Of a stretch of 64,000 bases of DNA, positions 1 through 13,400 are shown piece after piece. Numbering within the stretch: position 1 is the stretch's first letter; every line of letters begins with the position of its first letter. Source of the DNA: Hippasteria phrygiana (lineage: Eukaryota; Echinodermata; Asteroidea; Valvatida; Goniasteridae); assembly GCA_037893225.1 (NCBI GenBank), contig JAZGUH010000282.1:124001-188000 (forward strand), in the 5' to 3' direction. A program made the position numbers and the translations under genes. The notes beneath the pieces were generated by a model, which was not told the DNA's origin, made no database searches, and saw only the letters and a list, made by a program, of their open reading frames with translations.

Positions 1-230
1 TGTATTTGGTTGATATTTCATGCAATTATGAATGAGTAAAGCAAAACATACCCTAGGGAATTTGACAGGCATGGAGCAATAAATAGACGGTAATTGCACA
101 CAGATGTTGGCCTGAAAGAAAATAAACATTGCGAGGTTTGAATTTTCTCCACAAGTGTTAACTCTAAGAAGCCGCCGATAATTGCAACATGTAGCGCCAG
201 ATCTAAGCTATCCATACATGTCAAAATTAC
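1..230. repeat. Early class A monomer, 230 bp
   Basis: This is class A with two private differences: 'gcaaaacatacc' in place of 'gcaagtcatacc', and 'taattgcac' in place of 'taatatgcac'. Further copies start at 4628, 8330, 10643 and 15501. The last two carry 'gacatgc'. None occurs right of 15.8 kb, so this form marks the older left part of the array. Confidence 0.93.
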
Positions 231-925
231 TGAATTTGGTTGATATTTCATGCAATTATGAATGAGTAAAGCAAGTCCATACCCCAGGGAATTTGACATG
301 CATGGAGCAATAAATAGACGGTAACATGTACACAGATGTTGGCCGGAAAGAAAATAAACATTGCGAGGTTTGAATTTTCTCCACAAGTTTTAACTCTAAG
401 AAGCCGCCGATAATTGCAACATGTAGCGCCAGATCTAAGCTATCCATACATGTCAAAATTACTGAATTTGGTTGATATTTCATGCAATTATGAATGAGTA
501 AAGCAAGTCCATACCCCAGGGAATTTGACAGGCATGGAGCAATAAATAAGAGGTAATCTGCACACAGATGGTGGCCGGGAAGAAAATAAACATTGCGAGG
601 TTTGAATTTTCTCCACAAGTGTTAACTCTAAGAAGCCGCCGATAATTGCAACATGTAGCGCCAGATCTAAGCTATGCATACATGTCAAAATTACTGAATT
701 TGGTTGATATTTCATGCAATTATGAATGAGTAAAGCAAGTCATACCCTAGGGAATTTGACAGGCATGGAGCAATAAATCGAAGGTAATATGCACACAGAT
801 GTTGGCCGGAAAGAAAATAAACATTGCGATGTTTGAATTTTCTCCACAAGTTTTAACTCTAGGAAGCCGCCGATGATTGCAACATGTAGCGCCAGATCTA
901 AGCTATCCATACATGTCAAAATTAC

Positions 926-1156
926 TGTATTTGGTTTATATTTCATGCAATTATGAATGAGTAAAGCAAGTCATACCCTATGGAATTTGACAGGCATGGA
1001 GCAATAAATAGAAGGTAATATGCACACAGATGTTGGCCGGAAAGAAAATAAACATTGCGAGGTTTGAATTTTCTCCACAAGTGTTAACTCTAAGAAGCCG
1101 CCGATAATTGCAACATGTAGCGCCAGATCTAAGCTATCCATACATGTCAAAATTAC
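926..1156. repeat. Class E monomer (exemplar)
   Basis: Diagnostic states: 'ggtttata' in place of ggttgata, 'ccctatgg', 'agaagg', 'caagtgtta' and 'ctaagaag'. Other copies start at 5553 and 9255. A derivative at 11568 has 'ccccatgg' and 'ggttgata'. The class is restricted to the first 11.8 kb. Confidence 0.92.
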
Positions 1157-1387
1157 TGTATTTGGTTGATATTTCATGCAATTATGAATGAGTAAAGCAA
1201 GTCATACCCCAGGGAATTTGACAGGCATGGAGCGATAAATAGAAGGTAATATGCACACAGATGTTGGCCGGAAAGAAAATAAACATTGCGAGGTTTGAAT
1301 TTTCTCCACAAGTTTTAACTCTAGGAAGCCGCCGATGATTGCAACATGTAGCGCCAGATCTAAGCTATCCATACATGTCAAAATTAC

Positions 1388-1619
1388 TGAATTTGGTTGA
1401 TATTTCATGCAATTATGAATGAGTAAAGCAAGTCCATACCCCAGGGAATTTGACATGCATGGAGCAATAAATAGACGGTAACATGTACACAGATGTTGGC
1501 CGGAAAGAAAATAAACATTGCGAGGTTTGAATTTTCTCCACAAGTGTTAACTCTAAGAACCCGCCGATAATTGCAACATGTAGCGCCAGATCTAAGCTAT
1601 CCATACATGTCAAAATTAC
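1388..1619. repeat. Class G monomer, 232 bp (exemplar)
   Basis: It has a B-like left half with 'taacatgtac', then 'caagtgtta' and 'ctaagaaccc' as in L. It looks like a B-left, L-right chimera that became fixed in the left units. Other copies start at 6247 and 9949. Confidence 0.88.
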
Positions 1620-1850
1620 TGAATTTGGTTGATATTTCATGCAATTATGAATGAGTAAAGCAAGTCATACCCCAGGGAATTTGACAGGCATGGAGCAATA
1701 AATAAGAGGTAATCTGCACACAGATGGTGGCCGGGAAGAAAATAAACATTGCGAGGTTTGAATTTTCTCCACAAGTTTTAACTCTAGGAAGCCGCCGATG
1801 ATTGCAACATGTAGCGCCAGATCTAAGCTATCCATACATGTCAAAATTAC
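1620..1850. repeat. Class H monomer (exemplar)
   Basis: It has a C-like centre ('aagagg', 'taatctgcac', 'gatggtggccggg') but 'gtcatacc', 'caagtttta', 'ctaggaag' and 'gctatcc' as in F. A second copy starts at 6479. The corresponding monomer at 10181 has a C-like end. Confidence 0.88.
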
Positions 1851-2081
1851 TGTATTTGGTTTATATTTCATGCAATTATGAATGAGTAAAGCAAGTCATA
1901 CCCTAGGGAATTTGACAGGCATGGAGCAATAAATGAAAGGTAATATGCACACAGATGTTGGCCGGAAAGAAAATAAACATTGCGAGGTTTGAATTTTCTC
2001 CACTAGTTTTAACTCTAAGAAGCCGCCGATAATTGCAACATGTAGCGCCAGATCTAAGCTATCCATACATGTCAAAATTAC
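1851..2081. repeat. Class I monomer (exemplar)
   Basis: Diagnostic states: 'ggtttata', 'ccctaggg', 'gaaagg' at 85-90 and 'cactagtttta', which creates a SpeI site. Other copies start at 3008 and 6710. It opens the left-end higher-order units and does not occur after 6.9 kb. Confidence 0.93.
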
Positions 2082-2314
2082 TGAATTTGGTTGATATTTC
2101 ATGCAATTATGAATGAGTAAAGCAAGTCCATACCCCAGGGAATTTGACATGCATGGAGCAATAAATAGACGGTAACATGTACACAGATGTTGGCCGGAAA
2201 GAAAATAAACATTGCGAGGTTTGAATTTTCTCCACAAGTTTTAACTCTAGGAAAGCCGCCGATGATTGCAACATGTAGCGCCAGATCTAAGATATCCATA
2301 CATGTCAAAATTAC
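2082..2314. repeat. Early class J monomer, 233 bp
   Basis: This is class J with an extra A in 'ctaggaaagcc' besides the extra C in 'gtccatacc', making it the longest monomer form in the window. Other copies start at 3239 and 6941. All later J copies lack the extra A. It is followed by K, like every J. Confidence 0.93.
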
Positions 2315-2776
2315 TGTATTTGGTTGATATTTCATGCAATTATGAATGAGTAAAGCAAGTCATACCCCAGGGAATTTGACATGCATGGAGCAATAAATAG
2401 ACGGTAATATGTACACAGGTGTTGGCCGGAAAGAAAATAAACATTGCGAGGTTTGAATTTTCTCCACAAGTTTTAACTCTAAGAAGCCGCCGATGATTGC
2501 AACATGTAGCGCCAGATCTAAGCTATCCATACATGTCAAAATTACTGTATTTGGTTGATATTTCATGCAATTAAGAATGAGTAAAGCAAGTCATACCCCA
2601 GGGAATTTGACAGGCATGGAGCAATAAATAGCAGGTAATATGCACACAGATGGTGGCAAGGAAGAAAATAAACATTGCGAGGTTTGAATTTTCTCCACAA
2701 GTGTTAACTCTAAGAACCCGCCGATAATTGCAACATGTAGCGCCAGATCTAAGCTATCCATACATGTCAAAATTAC

Positions 2777-3007
2777 TGAATTTGGTTGATATTTCATGCA
2801 ATTATGAATGAGTAAAGCAAGTCATACCCCAGGGAATTTGACATGCATGGAGCAATAAATGAAAGGTAATATGCACACAGATGTTGGCCGGGAAGAAAAT
2901 AAACATTGCGAGGTTTGAATTTTCTCCACAAGTTTTAACTCTAGGAAGCCGCCGATGATTGCAACATGTAGCGCCAGATCTAAGCTATCCATACATGTCA
3001 AAATTAC
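2777..3007. repeat. Class O monomer, single copy
   Basis: It combines 'ccccaggg', 'gacatgc', 'gaaagg' (otherwise only in I), 'gatgttggccggg' and 'ctaggaag'. It occurs once, at the end of an I-J-K-L-O run. The next I-J-K-L run ends in class P instead. It may be a chimera. Confidence 0.85.
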
Positions 3008-6000
3008 TGTATTTGGTTTATATTTCATGCAATTATGAATGAGTAAAGCAAGTCATACCCTAGGGAATTTGACAGGCATGGAGCAATAAATGAAAGGTAA
3101 TATGCACACAGATGTTGGCCGGAAAGAAAATAAACATTGCGAGGTTTGAATTTTCTCCACTAGTTTTAACTCTAAGAAGCCGCCGATAATTGCAACATGT
3201 AGCGCCAGATCTAAGCTATCCATACATGTCAAGATTACTGAATTTGGTTGATATTTCATGCAATTATGAATGAGTAAAGCAAGTCCATACCCCAGGGAAT
3301 TTGACATGCATGGAGCAATAAATAGACGGTAACATGTACACAGATGTTGGCCGGAAAGAAAATAAACATTGCGAGGTTTGAATTTTCTCCACAAGTTTTA
3401 ACTCTAGGAAAGCCGCCGATGATTGCAACATGTAGCGCCAGATCTAAGATATCCATACATGTCAAAATTACTGTATTTGGTTGATATTTCATGCAATTAT
3501 GAATGAGTAAAGCAAGTCATACCCCAGGGAATTTGACATGCATGGAGCAATAAATAGACGGTAATATGTACACAGGTGTTGGCCGGAAAGAAAATAAACA
3601 TTGCGAGGTTTGAATTTTCTCCACAAGTTTTAACTCTAAGAAGCCGCCGATGATTGCAACATGTAGCGCCAGATCTAAGCTATCCATACATGTCAAAATT
3701 ACTGTATTTGGTTGATATTTCATGCAATTAAGAATGAGTAAAGCAAGTCATACCCCAGGGAATTTGACAGGCATGGAGCAATAAATAGCAGGTAATATGC
3801 ACACAGATGGTGGCAAGGAAGAAAATAAACATTGCGAGGTTTGAATTTTCTCCACAAGTGTTAACTCTAAGAACCCGCCGATAATTGCAACATGTAGCGC
3901 CAGATCTAAGCTATCCATACATGTCAAAATTACTGAATTTGGTTGATATTTCATGCAATTATGAATGAGTAAAGCAAGTCATACCCCAGGGAATTTGACA
4001 TGCATGGAGCAATAAATAGACGGTAACATGTACACAGATGTTGGCCGGAAAGAAAATAAACATTGCGAGGTTTGAATTTTCTCCACAAGTTTTAACTCTA
4101 AGAAGCCGCCGATAATTGCAACATGTAGCGCCAGATCTAAGCTATCCATACATGTCAAAATTACTGAATTTGGTTGATATTTCATGCAATTATGAATGAG
4201 TAAAGCAAGTCCATACCCCAGGGAATTTGACAGGCATGGAGCAATAAATAAGAGGTAATCTGCACACAGATGGTGGCCGGGAAGAAAATAAACATTGCGA
4301 GGTTTGAATTTTCTCCACAAGTGTTAACTCTAAGAAGCCGCCGATAATTGCAACATGTAGCGCCAGATCTAAGCTATGCATACATGTCAAAATTACTGAA
4401 TTTGGTTGATATTTCATGCAATTATGAATGAGTAAAGCAAGTCATACCCTAGGGAATTTGACAGGCATGGAGCAATAAATCGAAGGTAATATGCACACAG
4501 ATGTTGGCCGGAAAGAAAATAAACATTGCGATGTTTGAATTTTCTCCACAAGTTTTAACTCTAGGAAGCCGCCGATGATTGCAACATGTAGCGCCAGATC
4601 TAAGCTATCCATACATGTCAAAATTACTGTATTTGGTTGATATTTCATGCAATTATGAATGAGTAAAGCAAAACATACCCTAGGGAATTTGACAGGCATG
4701 GAGCAATAAATAGACGGTAATTGCACACAGATGTTGGCCTGAAAGAAAATAAACATTGCGAGGTTTGAATTTTCTCCACAAGTGTTAACTCTAAGAAGCC
4801 GCCGATAATTGCAACATGTAGCGCCAGATCTAAGCTATCCATACATGTCAAAATTACTGAATTTGGTTGATATTTCATGCAATTATGAATGAGTAAAGCA
4901 AGTCCATACCCCAGGGAATTTGACATGCATGGAGCAATAAATAGACGGTAACATGTACACAGATGTTGGCCGGAAAGAAAATAAACATTGCGAGGTTTGA
5001 ATTTTCTCCACAAGTTTTAACTCTAAGAAGCCGCCGATAATTGCAACATGTAGCGCCAGATCTAAGCTATCCATACATGTCAAAATTACTGAATTTGGTT
5101 GATATTTCATGCAATTATGAATGAGTAAAGCAAGTCCATACCCCAGGGAATTTGACAGGCATGGAGCAATAAATAAGAGGTAATCTGCACACAGATGGTG
5201 GCCGGGAAGAAAATAAACATTGCGAGGTTTGAATTTTCTCCACAAGTGTTAACTCTAAGAAGCCGCCGATAATTGCAACATGTAGCGCCAGATCTAAGCT
5301 ATGCATACATGTCAAAATTACTGAATTTGGTTGATATTTCATGCAATTATGAATGAGTAAAGCAAGTCATACCCTAGGGAATTTGACAGGCATGGAGCAA
5401 TAAATCGAAGGTAATATGCACACAGATGTTGGCCGGAAAGAAAATAAACATTGCGATGTTTGAATTTTCTCCACAAGTTTTAACTCTAGGAAGCCGCCGA
5501 TGATTGCAACATGTAGCGCCAGATCTAAGCTATCCATACATGTCAAAATTACTGTATTTGGTTTATATTTCATGCAATTATGAATGAGTAAAGCAAGTCA
5601 TACCCTATGGAATTTGACAGGCATGGAGCAATAAATAGAAGGTAATATGCACACAGATGTTGGCCGGAAAGAAAATAAACATTGCGAGGTTTGAATTTTC
5701 TCCACAAGTGTTAACTCTAAGAAGCCGCCGATAATTGCAACATGTAGCGCCAGATCTAAGCTATCCATACATGTCAAAATTACTGAATTTGGTTGATATT
5801 TCATGCAATTATGAATGAGTAAAGCAAGTCCATACCCCAGGGAATTTGACATGCATGGAGCAATAAATAGACGGTAACATGTACACAGATGTTGGCCGGA
5901 AAGAAAATAAACATTGCGAGGTTTGAATTTTCTCCACAAGTTTTAACTCTAGGAAGCCGCCGATGATTGCAACATGTAGCGCCAGATCTAAGCTATCCAT

Positions 6001-6709
6001 ACATGTCAAAATTACTGTATTTGGTTGATATTTCATGCAATTATGAATGAGTAAAGCAAGTCATACCCCAGGGAATTTGACAGGCATGGAGCGATAAATA
6101 GAAGGTAATATGCACACAGATGTTGGCCGGAAAGAAAATAAACATTGCGAGGTTTGAATTTTCTCCACAAGTTTTAACTCTAGGAAGCCGCCGATGATTG
6201 CAACATGTAGCGCCAGATCTAAGCTATCCATACATGTCAAAATTACTGAATTTGGTTGATATTTCATGCAATTATGAATGAGTAAAGCAAGTCCATACCC
6301 CAGGGAATTTGACATGCATGGAGCAATAAATAGACGGTAACATGTACACAGATGTTGGCCGGAAAGAAAATAAACATTGCGAGGTTTGAATTTTCTCCAC
6401 AAGTGTTAACTCTAAGAACCCGCCGATAATTGCAACATGTAGCGCCAGATCTAAGCTATCCATACATGTCAAAATTACTGAATTTGGTTGATATTTCATG
6501 CAATTATGAATGAGTAAAGCAAGTCATACCCCAGGGAATTTGACAGGCATGGAGCAATAAATAAGAGGTAATCTGCACACAGATGGTGGCCGGGAAGAAA
6601 ATAAACATTGCGAGGTTTGAATTTTCTCCACAAGTTTTAACTCTAGGAAGCCGCCGATGATTGCAACATGTAGCGCCAGATCTAAGCTATCCATACATGT
6701 CAAAATTAC
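3008..6709. repeat. 16-monomer higher-order unit, copy 1 (3702 bp)
   Basis: Order: I-J-K-L-P-C-D-A-B-C-D-E-N-F-G-H. It is followed immediately by a second copy 3702 bp away. Every class and every diagnostic state I checked matches the second copy up to the last monomer. One visible single-base difference is G at 3233 against A at 6935. C-D occurs twice inside the unit, so the unit itself contains an older internal duplication. Confidence 0.9.
3934..4164. repeat. Class P monomer (exemplar)
   Basis: It is class B without the extra C ('gtcatacc', 'gacatgc', 'agacgg', 'taacatgtac', 'ctaagaag', 'ataattg'). It follows L and precedes C. The only other copy starts at 7636, exactly one 3702-bp unit later. 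Confidence 0.88.
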
Positions 6710-9700
6710 TGTATTTGGTTTATATTTCATGCAATTATGAATGAGTAAAGCAAGTCATACCCTAGGGAATTTGACAGGCATGGAGCAATAAATGAAAGGT
6801 AATATGCACACAGATGTTGGCCGGAAAGAAAATAAACATTGCGAGGTTTGAATTTTCTCCACTAGTTTTAACTCTAAGAAGCCGCCGATAATTGCAACAT
6901 GTAGCGCCAGATCTAAGCTATCCATACATGTCAAAATTACTGAATTTGGTTGATATTTCATGCAATTATGAATGAGTAAAGCAAGTCCATACCCCAGGGA
7001 ATTTGACATGCATGGAGCAATAAATAGACGGTAACATGTACACAGATGTTGGCCGGAAAGAAAATAAACATTGCGAGGTTTGAATTTTCTCCACAAGTTT
7101 TAACTCTAGGAAAGCCGCCGATGATTGCAACATGTAGCGCCAGATCTAAGATATCCATACATGTCAAAATTACTGTATTTGGTTGATATTTCATGCAATT
7201 ATGAATGAGTAAAGCAAGTCATACCCCAGGGAATTTGACATGCATGGAGCAATAAATAGACGGTAATATGTACACAGGTGTTGGCCGGAAAGAAAATAAA
7301 CATTGCGAGGTTTGAATTTTCTCCACAAGTTTTAACTCTAAGAAGCCGCCGATGATTGCAACATGTAGCGCCAGATCTAAGCTATCCATACATGTCAAAA
7401 TTACTGTATTTGGTTGATATTTCATGCAATTAAGAATGAGTAAAGCAAGTCATACCCCAGGGAATTTGACAGGCATGGAGCAATAAATAGCAGGTAATAT
7501 GCACACAGATGGTGGCAAGGAAGAAAATAAACATTGCGAGGTTTGAATTTTCTCCACAAGTGTTAACTCTAAGAACCCGCCGATAATTGCAACATGTAGC
7601 GCCAGATCTAAGCTATCCATACATGTCAAAATTACTGAATTTGGTTGATATTTCATGCAATTATGAATGAGTAAAGCAAGTCATACCCCAGGGAATTTGA
7701 CATGCATGGAGCAATAAATAGACGGTAACATGTACACAGATGTTGGCCGGAAAGAAAATAAACATTGCGAGGTTTGAATTTTCTCCACAAGTTTTAACTC
7801 TAAGAAGCCGCCGATAATTGCAACATGTAGCGCCAGATCTAAGCTATCCATACATGTCAAAATTACTGAATTTGGTTGATATTTCATGCAATTATGAATG
7901 AGTAAAGCAAGTCCATACCCCAGGGAATTTGACAGGCATGGAGCAATAAATAAGAGGTAATCTGCACACAGATGGTGGCCGGGAAGAAAATAAACATTGC
8001 GAGGTTTGAATTTTCTCCACAAGTGTTAACTCTAAGAAGCCGCCGATAATTGCAACATGTAGCGCCAGATCTAAGCTATGCATACATGTCAAAATTACTG
8101 AATTTGGTTGATATTTCATGCAATTATGAATGAGTAAAGCAAGTCATACCCTAGGGAATTTGACAGGCATGGAGCAATAAATCGAAGGTAATATGCACAC
8201 AGATGTTGGCCGGAAAGAAAATAAACATTGCGATGTTTGAATTTTCTCCACAAGTTTTAACTCTAGGAAGCCGCCGATGATTGCAACATGTAGCGCCAGA
8301 TCTAAGCTATCCATACATGTCAAAATTACTGTATTTGGTTGATATTTCATGCAATTATGAATGAGTAAAGCAAAACATACCCTAGGGAATTTGACAGGCA
8401 TGGAGCAATAAATAGACGGTAATTGCACACAGATGTTGGCCTGAAAGAAAATAAACATTGCGAGGTTTGAATTTTCTCCACAAGTGTTAACTCTAAGAAG
8501 CCGCCGATAATTGCAACATGTAGCGCCAGATCTAAGCTATCCATACATGTCAAAATTACTGAATTTGGTTGATATTTCATGCAATTATGAATGAGTAAAG
8601 CAAGTCCATACCCCAGGGAATTTGACATGCATGGAGCAATAAATAGACGGTAACATGTACACAGATGTTGGCCGGAAAGAAAATAAACATTGCGAGGTTT
8701 GAATTTTCTCCACAAGTTTTAACTCTAAGAAGCCGCCGATAATTGCAACATGTAGCGCCAGATCTAAGCTATCCATACATGTCAAAATTACTGAATTTGG
8801 TTGATATTTCATGCAATTATGAATGAGTAAAGCAAGTCCATACCCCAGGGAATTTGACAGGCATGGAGCAATAAATAAGAGGTAATCTGCACACAGATGG
8901 TGGCCGGGAAGAAAATAAACATTGCGAGGTTTGAATTTTCTCCACAAGTGTTAACTCTAAGAAGCCGCCGATAATTGCAACATGTAGCGCCAGATCTAAG
9001 CTATGCATACATGTCAAAATTACTGAATTTGGTTGATATTTCATGCAATTATGAATGAGTAAAGCAAGTCATACCCTAGGGAATTTGACAGGCATGGAGC
9101 AATAAATCGAAGGTAATATGCACACAGATGTTGGCCGGAAAGAAAATAAACATTGCGATGTTTGAATTTTCTCCACAAGTTTTAACTCTAGGAAGCCGCC
9201 GATGATTGCAACATGTAGCGCCAGATCTAAGCTATCCATACATGTCAAAATTACTGTATTTGGTTTATATTTCATGCAATTATGAATGAGTAAAGCAAGT
9301 CATACCCTATGGAATTTGACAGGCATGGAGCAATAAATAGAAGGTAATATGCACACAGATGTTGGCCGGAAAGAAAATAAACATTGCGAGGTTTGAATTT
9401 TCTCCACAAGTGTTAACTCTAAGAAGCCGCCGATAATTGCAACATGTAGCGCCAGATCTAAGCTATCCATACATGTCAAAATTACTGAATTTGGTTGATA
9501 TTTCATGCAATTATGAATGAGTAAAGCAAGTCCATACCCCAGGGAATTTGACATGCATGGAGCAATAAATAGACGGTAACATGTACACAGATGTTGGCCG
9601 GAAAGAAAATAAACATTGCGAGGTTTGAATTTTCTCCACAAGTTTTAACTCTAGGAAGCCGCCGATGATTGCAACATGTAGCGCCAGATCTAAGCTATCC

Positions 9701-10411
9701 ATACATGTCAAAATTACTGTATTTGGTTGATATTTCATGCAATTATGAATGAGTAAAGCAAGTCATACCCCAGGGAATTTGACAGGCATGGAGCGATAAA
9801 TAGAAGGTAATATGCACACAGATGTTGGCCGGAAAGAAAATAAACATTGCGAGGTTTGAATTTTCTCCACAAGTTTTAACTCTAGGAAGCCGCCGATGAT
9901 TGCAACATGTAGCGCCAGATCTAAGCTATCCATACATGTCAAAATTACTGAATTTGGTTGATATTTCATGCAATTATGAATGAGTAAAGCAAGTCCATAC
10001 CCCAGGGAATTTGACATGCATGGAGCAATAAATAGACGGTAACATGTACACAGATGTTGGCCGGAAAGAAAATAAACATTGCGAGGTTTGAATTTTCTCC
10101 ACAAGTGTTAACTCTAAGAACCCGCCGATAATTGCAACATGTAGCGCCAGATCTAAGCTATCCATACATGTCAAAATTACTGAATTTGGTTGATATTTCA
10201 TGCAATTATGAATGAGTAAAGCAAGTCATACCCCAGGGAATTTGACAGGCATGGAGCAATAAATAAGAGGTAATCTGCACACAGATGGTGGCCGGGAAGA
10301 AAATAAACATTGCGAGGTTTGAATTTTCTCCACAAGTGTTAACTCTAGGAAGCCGCCGATGATTGCAACATGTAGCGCCAGATCTAAGCTATGCATACAT
10401 GTCAAAATTAC
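6710..10411. repeat. 16-monomer higher-order unit, copy 2 (3702 bp)
   Basis: It has the same order as the preceding unit, except that the last monomer (10181-10411) changes from H to an H/C hybrid with 'caagtgtta' and 'gctatgc'. That monomer then joins to D, A, B, C, D, so the next block has C-D-like neighbours rather than I-J-K-L. Confidence 0.9.
10181..10411. repeat. Chimeric monomer H/C
   Basis: The left and centre match H ('gtcatacc', 'aagagg', 'taatctgcac', 'ggccggg') and the end matches C ('gctatgc'). The middle mixes 'caagtgtta' with 'ctaggaag'. It sits at the boundary where the 3702-bp unit stops repeating, so it probably records the exchange that ended that series. Confidence 0.82.
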
Positions 10412-13400
10412 TGAATTTGGTTGATATTTCATGCAATTATGAATGAGTAAAGCAAGTCATACCCTAGGGAATTTGACAGGCATGGAGCAATAAATCGAAG
10501 GTAATATGCACACAGATGTTGGCCGGAAAGAAAATAAACATTGCGATGTTTGAATTTTCTCCACAAGTTTTAACTCTAGGAAGCCGCCGATGATTGCAAC
10601 ATGTAGCGCCAGATCTAAGCTATCCATACATGTCAAAATTACTGTATTTGGTTGATATTTCATGCAATTATGAATGAGTAAAGCAAAACATACCCTAGGG
10701 AATTTGACATGCATGGAGCAATAAATAGACGGTAATTGCACACAGATGTTGGCCTGAAAGAAAATAAACATTGCGAGGTTTGAATTTTCTCCACAAGTGT
10801 TAACTCTAAGAAGCCGCCGATAATTGCAACATGTAGCGCCAGATCTAAGCTATCCATACATGTCAAAATTACTGAATTTGGTTGATATTTCATGCAATTA
10901 TGAATGAGTAAAGCAAGTCCATACCCCAGGGAATTTGACATGCATGGAGCAATAAATAGACGGTAACATGTACACAGATGTTGGCCGGAAAGAAAATAAA
11001 CATTGCGAGGTTTGAATTTTCTCCACAAGTTTTAACTCTAAGAAGCCGCCGATAATTGCAACATGTAGCGCCAGATCTAAGCTATCCATACATGTCAAAA
11101 TTACTGAATTTGGTTGATATTTCATGCAATTATGAATGAGTAAAGCAAGTCCATACCCCAGGGAATTTGACAGGCATGGAGCAATAAATAAGAGGTAATC
11201 TGCACACAGATGGTGGCCGGGAAGAAAATAAACATTGCGAGGTTTGAATTTTCTCCACAAGTGTTAACTCTAAGAAGCCGCCGATAATTGCAACATGTAG
11301 CGCCAGATCTAAGCTATGCATACATGTCAAAATTACTGAATTTGGTTGATATTTCATGCAATTATGAATGAGTAAAGCAAGTCATACCCTAGGGAATTTG
11401 ACAGGCATGGAGCAATAAATCGAAGGTAATATGCACACAGATGTTGGCCGGAAAGAAAATAAACATTGCGATGTTTGAATTTTCTCCACAAGTTTTAACT
11501 CTAGGAAGCCGCCGATGATTGCAACATGTAGCGCCAGATCTAAGCTATCCATACATGTCAAAATTACTGTATTTGGTTGATATTTCATGCAATTATGAAT
11601 GAGTAAAGCAAGTCATACCCCATGGAATTTGACAGGCATGGAGCAATAAATAGAAGGTAATATGCACACAGATGTTGGCCGGAAAGAAAATAAACATTGC
11701 GAGGTTTGAATTTTCTCCACAAGTGTTAACTCTAAGAAGCCGCCGATAATTGCAACATGTAGCGCCAGATCTAAGCTATCCATACATGTCAAAATTACTG
11801 AATTTGGTTGATATTTCATGCAATTATGAATGAGTAAAGCAAGTCCATACCCCAGGGAATTTGACATGCATGGAGCAATAAATAGACGGTAACATGTACA
11901 CAGATGTTGGCCGGAAAGAAAATAAACATTGCGAGGTTTGAATTTTCTCCACAAGTTTTAACTCTAGGAAGCCGCCGATGATTGCAACATGTAGCGCCAG
12001 ATCTAAGCTATCCATACATGTCAAAATTACTGTATTTGGTTGATATTTCATGCAATTATGAATGAGTAAAGCAAGTCATACCCCAGGGAATTTGACAGGC
12101 ATGGAGCAATAAATAGAAGGTAATATGCACACAGATGTTGGCCGGAAAGAAAATAAACATTGCGAGGTTTGAATTTTCTCCACAAGTTTTAACTCTAGGA
12201 AGCCGCCGATGATTGCAACATGTAGCGCCAGATCTAAGCTATCCATACATGTCAAAATTACTGAATTTGGTTGATATTTCATGCAATTATGAATGAGTAA
12301 AGCAAGTCCATACCCCAGGGAATTTGACATGCATGGAGCAATAAATAGACGGTAACATGTACACAGATGTTGGCCGGAAAGAAAATAAACATTGCGAGGT
12401 TTGAATTTTCTCCACAAGTTTTAACTCTAGGAAGCCGCCGATGATTGCAACATGTAGCGCCAGATCTAAGATATCCATACATGTCAAAATTACTGTATTT
12501 GGTTGATATTTCATGCAATTATGAATGAGTAAAGAGAGTCATACCCCAGGGAATTTGACATGCATGGAGCAATAAATAGACGGTAATATGTACACAGGTG
12601 TTGGCCGGAAAGAAAATAAACATTGCGAGGTTTGAATTTTCTCCACAAGTTTTAACTCTAAGAAGCCGCCGATGATTGCAACATGTAGCGCCAGATCTAA
12701 GCTATCCATACATGTCAAAATTACTGTATTTGGTTGATATTTCATGCAATTAAGAATGAGTAAAGCAAGTCATACCCCAGGGAATTTGACAGGCATGGAG
12801 CAATAAATAGAAGGTAATATGCACACAGATGGTGGCAAGGAAGAAAATAAACATTGCGAGGTTTGAATTTTCTCCACAAGTGTTAACTCTAAGAACCCGC
12901 CGATAATTGCAACATGTAGCGCCAGATCTAAGCTATCCATACATGTCAAAATTACTGAATTTGGTTGATATTTCATGCAATTATGAATGAGTAAAGCAAG
13001 TCATACCCCAGGGAATTTGACAGGCATGGAGCAATAAATAGAAGGTAATATGCACACAGATGTTGGCCGGAAAGAAAATAAACATTGCGAGGTTTGAATT
13101 TTCTCCACAAGTTTTAACTCTAGGAAGCCGCCGATGATTGCAACATGTAGCGCCAGATCTAAGCTATCCATACATGTCAAAATTACTGTATTTGGTTGAT
13201 ATTTCATGCAATTATGAATGAGTAAAGCAAGTCATACCCTAGGGAATTTGACAGGCATGGAGCAATAAATAGACGGTAATATGCACACAGATGTTGGCCT
13301 GAAAGAAAATAAACATTGCGAGGTTTGAATTTTCTCCACAAGTGTTAACTCTAAGAAGCCGCCGATAATTGCAACATGTAGCGCCAGATCTAAGCTATCC

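Larger units (their letters stand above)
1..3007. repeat. Left-edge block, 13 monomers
   Basis: Order: A-B-C-D-E-F-G-H then I-J-K-L-O. The first eight match monomers 21-29 of the next block (from 4628) but lack the N that lies between E and F there. This is consistent with a one-monomer deletion here or an insertion there. The I-J-K-L-O run at 1851-3007 is a near copy, 1157 bp away, of the I-J-K-L-P run starting at 3008. The block enters from beyond the left edge. Confidence 0.88.
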
